A DNA stretch of 64,000 bases, from NCBI RefSeq assembly GCF_014837165.1, contig NZ_JACSPM010000001.1, positions 1,322,304 through 1,386,303 on the forward strand, read 5' to 3'. The notes below the pieces were generated by a model, which was not told where the DNA came from, ran no database searches, and saw only the letters and a list, made by a program, of their open reading frames with translations. The stretch is from Microbacterium gallinarum. GTDB taxonomy: Bacteria > Actinomycetota > Actinomycetes > Actinomycetales > Microbacteriaceae. The position numbers and the translations under genes were made by a program. This document shows positions 36,711 to 44,742 of the stretch, piece after piece (within the stretch, counting starts at the first letter, position 1; each line of letters begins with the position of its first letter).

Positions 36711-37856
36711 GTGCAGCTGTCCATCATCGTCCCCACCTTCAACGAGGCTCCCAACGTCGCGGAGCTGATCCGTCGCGTCACGGCGGCGGTCGAGGGGATC
36801 GACGCGGAGGTCATCTTCGTCGACGACAGCACCGACCACACGCCCGACGTGATCCGCGAGGTCGCGGCATCCGCTGATCTTCCGGTTCGACTCGTGCACC
36901 GTTCGTCCCGCGCCGGCGGTCTGGGCGGCGCCGTCGTCGAGGGCTTCGCGCTCGCCGAGTCCGACACCTGCCTCGTGATCGATGGCGACCTGCAGCACCC
37001 CCCCGAGCAGATCCCGGTGCTGTTCGAGCGTTTCGAGCGCGGCGATGCCGACGTCGTGATCGCCTCGCGATACGCCGGCGGCGGCACGGCGACCGGTCTC
37101 GCCGACCGGACGCGCGTGCTCGTGTCGAAGGCGGCGACCGCCCTCACCCGCGCGATGTTCCCGATCCGCCTGCGCGACGTGTCCGATCCCATGACGGGCT
37201 TCTTCCTCGTGGACCGCCGGGCGATCGAGGCGTCGACTCTGCGGCCGCGCGGATTCAAGATCCTCCTCGAGATCCTCGCGCGCAAGAACCTTCGCGTGGC
37301 GGAGGTGCCGTTCGCCTTCGCCGACCGCCACGCGGGCGAGTCCAAGGCGTCGGTGCGCCAGGGGCTGCACTTCATGACGCAGCTCACGGCGCTGCGGTTC
37401 GGCAAGATGTCGCTGTTCGCCGTCATCGGCGGGCTCGGCGCCATCGTGAACATCGCGATCGTCTGGGGTCTCACCGAGCTGGGCGTGGGCTACGTGATCG
37501 CCGCCGTCATCGCCGCCGAGGTGACGATCATCGGCAACTTCCTGCTGCTCGAGCACTTCGTGTTCCACGACATGCGCGAGGCGGCCTCGCGCGGCTGGCT
37601 GCGCTTCGCGAAGTCGTTCACGTTCAACAACGCCGAGGCCCTCGTGCGCATCCCGATCATGGCGCTGCTGGTGGAGTCGTGGCACATCTCGGTGGTCTTC
37701 GCGACCGCCCTCACGCTCGCCGTGGCCTTCGTCGTGCGCTTCGTGTTCCACTCCCTCGTCGTCTACGCGCCGCGCAGGACCGGCGTCGAGCCGTCGCGCG
37801 CGCGTCGCTTCGTCGACGAGCTCGACGCGCAGGCGATGGCTCCCGGAGAGCTCTAG
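36711..37856 (+). CDS. GT2 glycosyltransferase fused to GtrA-like membrane domain
   Basis: 381 residues. Residues 1-225 are a family 2 glycosyltransferase resembling dolichol/polyprenyl-phosphate mannose synthase: VPTFNEAPNVAEL, FVDDSTDHTPD, metal-binding VIDGDLQHPPEQ and SDPMTGFFLVDR. Residues about 240-365 hold four helices of the GtrA family (SLFAVIGGLGAIVNIAIVWG). It would transfer a sugar from a nucleotide donor to a polyprenyl phosphate for wall or glycoprotein decoration. I chose the GTG at 36711 because the fold begins right after it; earlier codons are not supported. Confidence 0.9.
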   Translation: MQLSIIVPTFNEAPNVAELIRRVTAAVEGIDAEVIFVDDSTDHTPDVIREVAASADLPVRLVHRSSRAGGLGGAVVEGFALAESDTCLVIDGDLQHPPEQIPVLFERFERGDADVVIASRYAGGGTATGLADRTRVLVSKAATALTRAMFPIRLRDVSDPMTGFFLVDRRAIEASTLRPRGFKILLEILARKNLRVAEVPFAFADRHAGESKASVRQGLHFMTQLTALRFGKMSLFAVIGGLGAIVNIAIVWGLTELGVGYVIAAVIAAEVTIIGNFLLLEHFVFHDMREAASRGWLRFAKSFTFNNAEALVRIPIMALLVESWHISVVFATALTLAVAFVVRFVFHSLVVYAPRRTGVEPSRARRFVDELDAQAMAPGEL

Positions 37857-37887
37857 AGGAGAGCGGATGCCGTGCCCCGCGCGCTGC

Positions 37888-37893
37888 TAGGCT
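37888..37893 (+). promoter_or_regulatory. -10 box, leaderless
   Basis: TAGGCT ends 7 nt before the GTG start at 37901. Confidence 0.55.
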
Positions 37894-37900
37894 CGCGGCC

Positions 37901-38260
37901 GTGCTGCCGACCGACTGGATCGAACACCGCCGGCCCGACGGCGAGGTGCTGGGGTGGATGGCTGCCGAGGGCGAGGGCTTCCGGGTGTTCGACCTGCTGG
38001 GGCGCGAGCGGACCGCTGAGCCCGTCGAGTGGCTCGAGGCCGAGGAGCTGCTCGAGGCGCTGGGCATCGGCTATCTCGCCGACCGCTGGACGCTGCGCCT
38101 GCACGACGGCACCGAGCGCCCGGTGCGCATCTCCGAGGCGAGCGCCCGCGGCATCACCGTCGTGGGCGACGAGTTCGGCGCGGCATCCGCTGTCGGCGCC
38201 GACCTCGACCGGTTCCGACTTCCCTTCCCCGCGCCCGACGCGCTGCAGCCGCGGGTCTGA
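37901..38260 (+). CDS. Conserved hypothetical protein (119 aa)
   Basis: 119 residues, acidic, no membrane segment or motif I recognise. The N-terminal half is rich in Trp and Glu (DWIEHRRPDGEVLGWM, EPVEWLEAEELLEALGIGYL), then a beta-rich part. Third codon positions are nearly all G/C, and a -10 box lies 7 nt upstream of the GTG, which together support a real gene. The ACT-domain gene follows after 33 bases but has its own promoter. Confidence 0.75.
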   Translation: MLPTDWIEHRRPDGEVLGWMAAEGEGFRVFDLLGRERTAEPVEWLEAEELLEALGIGYLADRWTLRLHDGTERPVRISEASARGITVVGDEFGAASAVGADLDRFRLPFPAPDALQPRV

Positions 38261-38280
38261 CCCCGTCGCGGGGCGGTCGC

Positions 38281-38286
38281 TACGCT
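38281..38286 (+). promoter_or_regulatory. -10 box, leaderless ACT-gene promoter
   Basis: TACGCT ends 7 nt before the ATG at 38294; no ribosome site fits between. Confidence 0.6.
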
Positions 38287-38293
38287 GTCGCCC

Positions 38294-38800
38294 ATGACAA
38301 CTCTCGTGCTCACCGTGGTCGGCAGCGACCGTTCCGGGATCGTCGCCTCGGTCGCGGACGCCGTCGCCGCGCACGGCGGCAATTGGGAGAACAGCCAGCT
38401 GGCCGAGCTCGCCGGAGCGTTCGCGGGCATCGTCGAGGTGTCCGTGCCCGCCGAGAGCGCCGACCCCCTGCGCGCCGCGCTCGCCGGGCTGGACGGCCTC
38501 CACACGGTCGCCGTGCAGGCGGGGACGGATGCTGCGCCCCGGCCGCACCAGGATCTCGTGCTGCACGTGCTGGGCAACGACCACCCGGGCATCGTGCGCG
38601 AACTGTCGTCGGCGCTGAGCGCCCACGGGGTGAGCATCGAGCGCATGACGACCGAGACGCGGGATGCGGCGATGGCGGGCGGGAGGCTGTTCCAGGCCAC
38701 GGTCGTCGCCACCGCCCCGGCCGATGTGGACATCGCGGCTGTGGCCGCCGAGATCGAGCGGCTCGCGGCCGAGATCCAGGTCGACGTCACCCTCGACTGA
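38294..38800 (+). CDS. Tandem ACT-domain protein (GcvR-like)
   Basis: 168 residues made of two ACT domains. The first begins TTLVLTVVGSDRSGIVASVA and the second DLVLHVLGNDHPGIVRELS, both with the characteristic (S/N)D-x-x-GI turn that binds amino acids. The closest named relative by architecture is the glycine-cleavage repressor GcvR. No DNA-binding or enzyme domain is present, so it probably senses an amino acid and acts through a partner. Leaderless promoter immediately upstream; a bidirectional terminator follows. Confidence 0.87.
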   Translation: MTTLVLTVVGSDRSGIVASVADAVAAHGGNWENSQLAELAGAFAGIVEVSVPAESADPLRAALAGLDGLHTVAVQAGTDAAPRPHQDLVLHVLGNDHPGIVRELSSALSAHGVSIERMTTETRDAAMAGGRLFQATVVATAPADVDIAAVAAEIERLAAEIQVDVTLD

Positions 38801-38856
38801 GAAGCAACGGCTCGGCCGAAGGGGCGCGGCGGTCACCCACGGCGGCGGAACGAGCA

Positions 38857-38888
38857 GGGGCCCGGCGGTCCGAAGACCGCCGAGCCCC
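38857..38888. terminator. Bidirectional terminator
   Basis: Hairpin with 14-nt arms (38857-38870 and 38875-38888, nearly perfect) and a CGAA loop, between the convergent ACT gene and LVIVD remnant. Confidence 0.75.
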
Positions 38889-38923
38889 GCAGGAGGCCGG
38901 CTCGCACCGACCTCCCGGATGGA

Positions 38924-39838
38924 TCAGCTGAAGGTGCCGGCCAGCGCGACGAGCGCCGCCTCGACCTCCGAGCCGGGGACGCCGGCCTTGCGGACGGCGT
39001 TGTCGAACTGCGCCTTGACAGCACGCGGGTTCGCGGGACCGTCGGCGAGCTTCTCGGCCTGGTCGACGTGCTTGCGCACCTCGGTCAGGGCCTTGCCGCT
39101 CAGGCTGCCGTCACGCTCGGCCTGGTCGATGTACGAGCGCACCACAGCGAAGCTGGGGGCGTGGCCGTACTTCGGCTGAGCCTGGGCGTTGAACTCGGCG
39201 AGCTGGTACTCGCCGGCGGCGGCGATCTCGTTGGCGCTCAGGAACTCGCTCGGCTGCAGTGCGAGGCTGTCGAAGCCGCGGCCGATCTCGTTGCCGTAGA
39301 CGTTGCCGTTGTACCAGTACGTCGACCAGTAGCCACCCGTGACCAGGCTGGTCGCGCTGTTCGGACCGCGGTCGAAGAACGCGATCTCGACCGGGTTGGC
39401 GCTGTCGGTGAAGTCGAACACCGAGAGGCCGCCCTGGTACCAGGCCTGCACCATGATGTCGCGGCCGGGCACCGGGATCAGCGAGCCGTTGTGGGCGACG
39501 CAGTTCTCCTGTGCCGTCTGTGGCGCGGGCATCTTGTAGTAGCTGCGGAACTCGAGCTTGCCGTCGACGATGTCGAAGATCGCGTTGGCACCCCAGTTCA
39601 GCGGGTCGGTCGCACGGCAACGCGCACCGCTGCCGCCGCCCCACTCGTCCGTGAAGACGACCTTGGTGCCGTCGTTGTTGAACGTGGCCGAGTGCCAGTA
39701 CGCGAATCGCGGGTCCGTCACGGCGTCGATGCGCACCGGGTTCGCCGGGTCGCTGATGTCGATCAGGATGCCGTTGCCCTCACAGGCGCCGGCGGCCAGG
39801 CCGATCTCGGGGTAGGCCGTCGAACGCTCGCTCAGGCG
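38924..39838 (-). pseudogene. LVIVD-repeat protein, 5'-truncated remnant
   Basis: The C-terminal about 300 residues of a large LVIVD/beta-propeller-like secreted protein remain. The readable sequence includes GLAAGACEGNGILIDISDP, FAYWHSATFNNDG, VVFTDEWGGG and MVQAWYQGGLSVFDFTD. Upstream the family-like sequence stops abruptly: in frame it reads LSERSTAYPEIG and is preceded by a TGA at 39839-39841, with no start codon, signal peptide or N-terminal half. The GTG at 39736 lies within the conserved domain and would start it mid-fold. The remaining part is open and G/C-biased, so the loss may be recent. Related genomes often carry LVIVD beside DUF305, the neighbour here. Confidence 0.7.
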
Positions 39839-39887
39839 TCACGTGGACCGCATGATGGAGCGACGCCCCCGATGAGAGGTCTCCCAT

Positions 39888-40553
39888 ATGACGCCGCCGA
39901 TCCGGCTCGCATCGCTCGGCATCGCCGCGCTCCTGATCGCCGGCCTGACGGCCTGCACCGGCGAGCCCGAAGACGCCGCGCCGCTTCCCACGACCCCGGT
40001 CGTGCAGCTCGGTGGGCCTGGTGAGCCGAACCGGACGCTGTCGCCCGACGAAGCCGCCGCGCTGACCAGCCCGTCCTACAGCGAGGACGACGTGCTGTTC
40101 GTGCGCGACATGCTCCACCACCACTCCCAGGCCATCGAGATGACCGGCTTCGTGGTGGACCGGAGCGACGACGAGGACGTCCGGCTCCTCGCCGAGCGGA
40201 TGGACATCAGCCAGACCGACGAGATGGCGGTGCTGGAGAAGTGGCTGCAGGATCGGGGGGAACCGGTGCGGGATCCGGATGCCTCGCACGCGCACTCCGC
40301 GGACTCCATGCCGGGTCTGCTCACCGACGCCGAGATGGCTCAGCTCGAGGCCGCCGAAGGGGAGGAGTTCGACATCCTCTTCCTGACCTTCATGATCAAG
40401 CACCACCAAGGCGCGATCCAGATGGTCCAGGAGCTCTACGCCGCAGATGGCGGCCAGGAACCGGAGATCGACACGTTCGCCCGCCACGTCGAGGCAGACC
40501 AGGGCATCGAGATCACGCGCATGCAGCGGATGCTCGCCGAGCGCGAAGGCTGA
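39888..40553 (+). CDS. DUF305 lipoprotein
   Basis: 221 residues. The signal peptide ends in a lipobox (LIAGLTAC), so it is a membrane-anchored lipoprotein on the outer face. Two ferritin-like DUF305 segments follow: FVRDMLHHHSQAIEM and FLTFMIKHHQGAIQM, with the conserved His/Met clusters thought to bind metal such as copper. GAGAGG lies upstream of the ATG. It lies divergent to the truncated LVIVD gene and ends at a strong terminator. Confidence 0.93.
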   Translation: MTPPIRLASLGIAALLIAGLTACTGEPEDAAPLPTTPVVQLGGPGEPNRTLSPDEAAALTSPSYSEDDVLFVRDMLHHHSQAIEMTGFVVDRSDDEDVRLLAERMDISQTDEMAVLEKWLQDRGEPVRDPDASHAHSADSMPGLLTDAEMAQLEAAEGEEFDILFLTFMIKHHQGAIQMVQELYAADGGQEPEIDTFARHVEADQGIEITRMQRMLAEREG

Positions 40554-40573
40554 CGCTCACCGGGAACGGTATC

Positions 40574-40600
40574 GGCCCCCGGAGGAATCCTCCGGGGGCC
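40574..40600 (+). terminator. DUF305 terminator
   Basis: Perfect 12-bp GC-rich inverted repeat (40574-40585 and 40589-40600) with a 3-nt loop, 20 bases after the DUF305 stop. Confidence 0.8.
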
Positions 40601-40735
40601 GTCCGCATCCCCTGTGCGGAAAATCCCGTGGTTGCGAGGACCACGTCTTCCCCTTATCACCGCGAATTCCCGGGCCGGCTCCCCAGAAGCCATCTCCCCA
40701 GATTGCCCGGGATTCGCAGTACGTCGAATGTACCC

Positions 40736-40755
40736 TGTCCCCCATATGGGGGACA
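40736..40755. promoter_or_regulatory. Perfect 20-bp palindrome, possible operator
   Basis: TGTCCCCCATATGGGGGACA is fully symmetric. It lies far from any start codon. A shorter relative (GGACCCATATGGGACA) occurs near 54375 in the gene-debris region. Confidence 0.5.
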
Positions 40756-40875
40756 CCCCTTTGTCGCGAACTTCAGCAATTCCTGAGGTTCGGGTTCGAG
40801 GCTCACGCCGGGGCGGTCTCGCGGGCGTTGTCCGGTTCGGGTCGAGCGGCGACGCGACGCGCCGAGGAAAGACGA

Positions 40876-40907
40876 AACCCCTGCGATGTAGAAGCTACGC
40901 AGGGGTT
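40876..40907 (-). terminator. Terminator of the tRNA cluster
   Basis: 10-bp inverted repeat (40876-40885 and 40898-40907); on the minus strand it is followed by TTTCGTC. It lies 29 bases beyond tRNA-Phe. Confidence 0.75.
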
Positions 40908-40935
40908 CCTGGGGTGACTGTAACGATCACCCTTG

Positions 40936-41008
40936 TGGCTCCGACCGGCATCGATCCGGTGACCTTTCGATTTTCAGTCGAACGCTCTACCAACTGAGCT
41001 ACAGAGCC
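40936..41008 (-). tRNA. tRNA-Phe (GAA)
   Basis: 73-nt cloverleaf on the minus strand: acceptor GGCTCTG pairs with CGGAGCC, anticodon loop CTGAAAA gives GAA. CCA is not encoded. Last tRNA of the cluster. Confidence 0.97.
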
Positions 41009-41053
41009 GCGCGGCATCCGCGAATCAACACGATCGCCGCGTCCTAGACGAAA

Positions 41054-41073
41054 GGCCCTCTCGAGAAAGGGCC
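41054..41073 (-). terminator. Hairpin with T-rich tail between tRNA-Asp and tRNA-Phe
   Basis: GGCCCT/AGGGCC arms (41054-41059, 41068-41073); on the minus strand TTTCGTCT follows. Could terminate partly or mark a processing site. Confidence 0.4.
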
Positions 41074-41085
41074 CGTCGCTTGGAG

Positions 41086-41159
41086 CGACCCTGACGGGAC
41101 TTGAACCCGCGACCTCCGCCGTGACAGGGCGGCACGCTAACCAACTGCGCTACAGGGCC
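41086..41159 (-). tRNA. tRNA-Asp (GTC)
   Basis: 74-nt cloverleaf: acceptor GGCCCTG pairs with CAGGGTC, anticodon stem CCGCC/GGCGG, loop CTGTCAC, anticodon GTC. CCA not encoded. Confidence 0.97.
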
Positions 41160-41187
41160 ATGCTTGTTAAGTTGTGTTCTCGGAGTG

Positions 41188-41260
41188 TGACCCCAACGGG
41201 ATTCGAACCCGTGCTACCGCCGTGAAAGGGCGGCGTCCTAGGCCGCTAAACGATGGGGCC
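41188..41260 (-). tRNA. tRNA-Glu (TTC)
   Basis: 73-nt cloverleaf: acceptor GGCCCCA pairs with TGGGGTC, anticodon loop CTTTCAC, anticodon TTC. First tRNA of the minus-strand cluster. Confidence 0.97.
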
Positions 41261-41295
41261 GGGTGAACCCGGGGGCTCACGCTTACCGAGGGTCA

Positions 41296-41325
41296 AGCAT
41301 ACGCAATGGATCCCGAATGCGCCAA
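41296..41325 (-). promoter_or_regulatory. Candidate promoter of the tRNA cluster
   Basis: On the minus strand TTGGCG (41320-41325) and TATGCT (41296-41301) are 18 nt apart, about 35 bases upstream of tRNA-Glu. Fits -35/-10 elements but not proven. Confidence 0.4.
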
Positions 41326-41479
41326 TCGAGCGCGTGGCGCCCTTGTGCACTGAGGCCTCCCGGATGACACTGAACAGGTGACGCCCGTCCCGGGGCAATG
41401 GACGGCGTTGCGCAGAACCGGTTGCAGATGTGACTGATGTTGCTAATGTGAACACGACGACGTCACGAAGGGGGGCCCG

Positions 41480-42853
41480 GTGGAGACCGACGACGCCCTC
41501 GACGAGTGCGGGTGCGCACCGTCGCCCCGTGAGCGACGCCTGCTCTGGCCGGCCGTGAGCCGCCGCGGCGCGCTCGGCGTCGGAGCGATCGCCCTCGCGA
41601 CTCTCGGTGCGATCGGCGGTCCGCTCGTCGCCCCGGCCTTCGCCGCCAGCTACCCCTCGTGGGACGACGTGCAGCGCGCCAAGGCCAACGAGACGGCCAA
41701 GTCCGCCGAGGTCACCAAGATCCAGAACCTCATCCAGGCGCTCGCCGACGACGTCGCGTCGAAGCGCGCGATCGCCGAGGCCGCCGCAGACGAGTTCTAC
41801 GTCGCGCAGCAGGAGTACTTCGACGCGGCGCACCGCGCCGAGCAGCTGCAGTCCCAAGCCGACGAGCAGGCGCAGCTGGCACTGGATGCCGCGAACAAAG
41901 CCGGCCGCGTCGCCGCCCAGCTCTACCGCAACGGCGGGGACGACACCTCCCTCGAGCTCTTCTTCTCAGGTTCGGCGGCTTCGGCCGACGATCTGCTCGC
42001 CCGGCTCGGCACGATGGACAAGCTCATCGAGCGCAACCAGGCCGTGTACGCCGACGCGATCACCGCGCGCGACTCGGCGCAGAGCCTCAGCGACCAAGCA
42101 GAGGTGCAGCGTGCCGAGCGCGACCGCCTCCAGCAGGTCGCCGAGCAGAAGATGGTCGCATCCCAGCGGGCGGCCGACGAGGCGCAGGCGGCGCTCGACG
42201 AGCAGAGCGCCCGCCGCGACCAGCTCGAGGCGCAGCTCGCCGCCCTCCAGGACACGACCGCCCGCACGGTCGCGCAGTACCAGGCCGGCGTCCGCGCCGC
42301 CGAGGAGGCCCGCCGCAAGGCCGCCGAAGAGGCGGCACGCCGTGCCCGCGAGGAAGCCGACCGCCTGAACCAGGGCGGTGGCGGTGGCGGTGGCGGTGGC
42401 GGTGGCGGAGGCGGCGGCGGCGGCGCAGTCGTCGGCTCCGGCTGGGCACGGCCCTCGTCCGGCTGGCGCAGCTCGGGCTACGGCTCGCGCACCGTCCAGT
42501 GCGGCAGCGGCTACTGCTCCAGCGGCTTCCACTACGGCGTCGACCTCGCCGCCGGCTGCGGCGCGGGCATCTACGCCGCGCACGCCGGCACGGTCGACTA
42601 CGCGGGCTACAACGGCGGCTACGGCAACTACATCCGCATCAATCACGGGGGCGGCATCGGCACCGGCTACGGCCACATCAGGCCCGGTGGCATCTTCGTG
42701 CGCCCCGGCCAGTGGGTCAACGCGGGTCAGCTCATCGCGAGCGAGGGCAACACCGGCAACTCGTTCGGCTGCCACCTGCACTTCGAGACCTACGTGAACG
42801 GGTACCCGGTCAACCCGATCAACTTCATGCGCGACCGCGGCGTCTCGGTCTGA
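41480..42853 (+). CDS. M23 peptidase with coiled-coil region (cell-wall hydrolase)
   Basis: 457 residues, exported. The signal has a twin-arginine-like start (SRRGALGVGAIALATLG) and a cleavage-type end APAFAAS. A long coiled-coil (about 60-295, rich in Ala, Glu, Gln, Arg) resembles the regulatory arms of EnvC/RipA-type proteins. A run of about 17 glycines (42374-42424) precedes the M23 LytM domain with HYGVDLA and HLHFE zinc ligands. Likely peptidoglycan endopeptidase acting in division or wall turnover. The GTG at 41480 follows GAAGGGGGG. Confidence 0.92.
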   Translation: METDDALDECGCAPSPRERRLLWPAVSRRGALGVGAIALATLGAIGGPLVAPAFAASYPSWDDVQRAKANETAKSAEVTKIQNLIQALADDVASKRAIAEAAADEFYVAQQEYFDAAHRAEQLQSQADEQAQLALDAANKAGRVAAQLYRNGGDDTSLELFFSGSAASADDLLARLGTMDKLIERNQAVYADAITARDSAQSLSDQAEVQRAERDRLQQVAEQKMVASQRAADEAQAALDEQSARRDQLEAQLAALQDTTARTVAQYQAGVRAAEEARRKAAEEAARRAREEADRLNQGGGGGGGGGGGGGGGGGAVVGSGWARPSSGWRSSGYGSRTVQCGSGYCSSGFHYGVDLAAGCGAGIYAAHAGTVDYAGYNGGYGNYIRINHGGGIGTGYGHIRPGGIFVRPGQWVNAGQLIASEGNTGNSFGCHLHFETYVNGYPVNPINFMRDRGVSV

Positions 42854-42909
42854 CCGCTCGCGTGGTGGACTCGGCGGGACGCTCGCCCGCAGTCGCGGTC
42901 GCGGCATCC

Positions 42910-42960
42910 GCTCGCCTGTCACGAATCGCTGCCGCCATCGGCATGGTGCGACAGGTGAGC
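42910..42960. repeat. Palindromic repeat family B, single copy
   Basis: Imperfect inverted repeat (arms 42910-42924 and 42947-42960) sharing the CCTGTCACGA / GACAGG arms with the tandem arrays at 60.5 and 61.8 kb. Confidence 0.7.
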
Positions 42961-42987
42961 CTCGAAAACGACGCCCTCTGACGACGA

Positions 42988-43016
42988 AGAGCGGATGCCG
43001 CGACGGCATCCGCTCT
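42988..43016. terminator. Terminator between M23 peptidase and ppa
   Basis: 13-bp perfect inverted repeat (42988-43000 and 43004-43016) with a CGA loop between convergent genes. Confidence 0.75.
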
Positions 43017-43031
43017 CCTCGTGAGTCGTCG

Positions 43032-43565
43032 TCAGAGCGTCTTCGGCGCGATGCCCTCGCCCTGGGTGCGCGTCTCGCCCTCGTGCTCCTGGAAGCGGTC
43101 GAACGCCTCGCTGACGAGGCGCTCGGCCTCGGCGGCGTCCGCCCACTCGTCGACCTTGACCCACTTGTTGGGCTCGAGGTCCTTGTAGTGCTCGAAGAAG
43201 TGCGCGATCTCCTTCTGGAGGTACTCGGGGATGTCGCCGACGTCCTGGATGTGCGCCCAGCGCGGGTCCTTGGCGAGCACCGCGACGACCTTGTCGTCGC
43301 CGCCGGCCTCGTCGCTCATCTTCAGCACGCCCACCGGGCGGACGCTGGCGAGGATGCCGGGCGAGAGCTCGACGTCGAGGATGACCAGCACGTCGAGCGG
43401 GTCACCGTCCTCGCCGAGGGTGTTCTCGAAGAAGCCGTAGTTCGTGGGGTAGCCCATCGGCGTGTACAGGATGCGGTCGAGGAAGACCCGGCCGGTGCCG
43501 TGGTCGACCTCGTACTTCACGCGGCTGCCCCGCGGGATCTCGATGACGGCGTCGTACGCGCCCAT
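43032..43565 (-). CDS. ppa: Inorganic pyrophosphatase
   Basis: Hydrolyses pyrophosphate, pulling biosynthetic reactions forward; soluble, Mg2+-dependent family I enzyme. 177 residues, normal length. The hallmark [10 protein letters not shown] carries the three metal-binding aspartates; [14 protein letters not shown] and [10 protein letters not shown] are also typical. GGAGCACC lies just upstream of the ATG, and an AGCCTA (TAGGCT on the minus strand) near 43603 may be its -10 box. Confidence 0.97.
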   Translation of the reverse strand: MGAYDAVIEIPRGSRVKYEVDHGTGRVFLDRILYTPMGYPTNYGFFENTLGEDGDPLDVLVILDVELSPGILASVRPVGVLKMSDEAGGDDKVVAVLAKDPRWAHIQDVGDIPEYLQKEIAHFFEHYKDLEPNKWVKVDEWADAAEAERLVSEAFDRFQEHEGETRTQGEGIAPKTL

Positions 43566-43716
43566 GCTGGTGCTCCTTCGGAAAGACGGTGGGATGCCGC
43601 GACAAGCCTAGTCGCCGTGCCTCGGCGTGAAACGAGCGGGCGGAATCGACCGTTCACGACTCTCCAGCGCGCCGGAACCCTCGGTTCTGCCCGGTTCCTT
43701 CACCGCGGACCGCCGG

Positions 43717-43722
43717 TACGGT
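43717..43722 (+). promoter_or_regulatory. -10 box, leaderless tilS promoter
   Basis: TACGGT ends 6 nt before the GTG at 43729. Confidence 0.55.
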
Positions 43723-43728
43723 AGGCGG

Positions 43729-44733
43729 GTGGAGGAGCGCAGACCGGGACTCGACCCCGCAGTCGCCGAGGTGCGCCTCGCCGTGCGGCGCGCGCTGGCG
43801 GGCACCGACGCCGGCTCGACGGTGCTCGTCGCGCTGTCGGGCGGCGCCGACTCGCTGGCCCTCGCCGCGGCCGCGGCGTTCGAGGCCCCGAAGCTCGGGC
43901 TGCGCACGGTCGCGGTGACGATCGACCACGGACTTCAGGACGGGTCAGCGGATGCCGCCTCCGCCGCCGCGGCGAAGGCTGAAGCCCTGGGACTCGAGAC
44001 CCGCGTCGTGCGCGTCGAGGTCGCCGGGGAGGGCGGACCCGAGGCGGCGGCGCGGGACGCGCGGTACCGGGCGCTCCGCGAGGCGGCACGCGACGCCGGC
44101 GCCGTGGCGGTGCTCGTCGGCCACACGCTCGACGACCAGGCCGAGACCGTGCTGCTCGGCCTCGCGCGCGGTTCCGGAGGCGGCAGCCTGCAGGGCATGC
44201 CGGCGGTCGGGACCCTCGACGGGCTCGTGCTGCTGCGTCCGCTGCTCGAGGTGCGGCGGGCGACGACGCGAGCGGCATGCGCGGCCGAAGGTCTCGAGCC
44301 GTGGGAGGACCCGCACAACGCGGACCCGAGGTTCGCCCGGGTGCGCGTGCGCGAGACGGTGCTGCCGGTGCTCGAGGCAGAGCTCGGCCCGGGAATCGCC
44401 GAGGCGCTCGCGCGCACGGCGGCCCAGCTGCGTGAGGATGCCGAGGCGTTCGACGAGATGATCGACGAGACGATCGAAGACATCGTCGAGCACGCCGAGG
44501 CGGGCATCTCGGTCTCCGTCGCCGCGCTCGCCGCGAATCCCGCCGCGCTGCGGGGGCGGATCATCCGCCATGTCGTGGCGAGCGAGTTCCACGAGAGCCT
44601 CACCCGCGGCCAGACGCTCGAGGTGGCGCGGCTGGTGACGGACTGGTCCGGCCAGGGGCCGATCGATCTGCCGGGATGCCGCGCCCGACGCGTCGGCGGA
44701 CGGATCGAGTTCACGGCGCGAGGCGACGCCTAG
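43729..44733 (+). CDS. tilS: tRNA(Ile)-lysidine synthetase
   Basis: Converts the wobble C of tRNA-Ile(CAU) to lysidine so that AUA is read as Ile. The PP-loop ATPase motif is VALSGGADSLALA near residue 30; IDHGLQDGS and VGHTLDDQAETVLLGL are further family signatures. 334 residues, usual for actinobacteria. The frame is open upstream to 43627, but the GTG at 43729 lies 6 nt after a -10 box and gives the normal N-terminus. First gene of the tilS-hpt-ftsH-fol cluster. Confidence 0.93.
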   Translation: MEERRPGLDPAVAEVRLAVRRALAGTDAGSTVLVALSGGADSLALAAAAAFEAPKLGLRTVAVTIDHGLQDGSADAASAAAAKAEALGLETRVVRVEVAGEGGPEAAARDARYRALREAARDAGAVAVLVGHTLDDQAETVLLGLARGSGGGSLQGMPAVGTLDGLVLLRPLLEVRRATTRAACAAEGLEPWEDPHNADPRFARVRVRETVLPVLEAELGPGIAEALARTAAQLREDAEAFDEMIDETIEDIVEHAEAGISVSVAALAANPAALRGRIIRHVVASEFHESLTRGQTLEVARLVTDWSGQGPIDLPGCRARRVGGRIEFTARGDA

Positions 44734-44736
44734 ACT
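44731..44736 (+). promoter_or_regulatory. -10 box, leaderless hpt promoter
   Basis: TAGACT ends 6 nt before the hpt ATG; its first base lies in the tilS stop codon. Confidence 0.6.
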
Positions 44737-44742
44737 CTGAGC

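Larger units (their letters stand above)
40554..40935. other. Intergenic region with several palindromes
   Basis: No gene seen. It contains the DUF305 terminator, a perfect 20-bp palindrome, an imperfect hairpin (arms 40767-40776 and 40783-40792) and the tRNA-cluster terminator. Confidence 0.7.

Noticed and set aside
40936..41260. tRNA genes as an integration site of a mobile element
   Set aside because: No integrase and no duplicated tRNA 3' end seen within the window.
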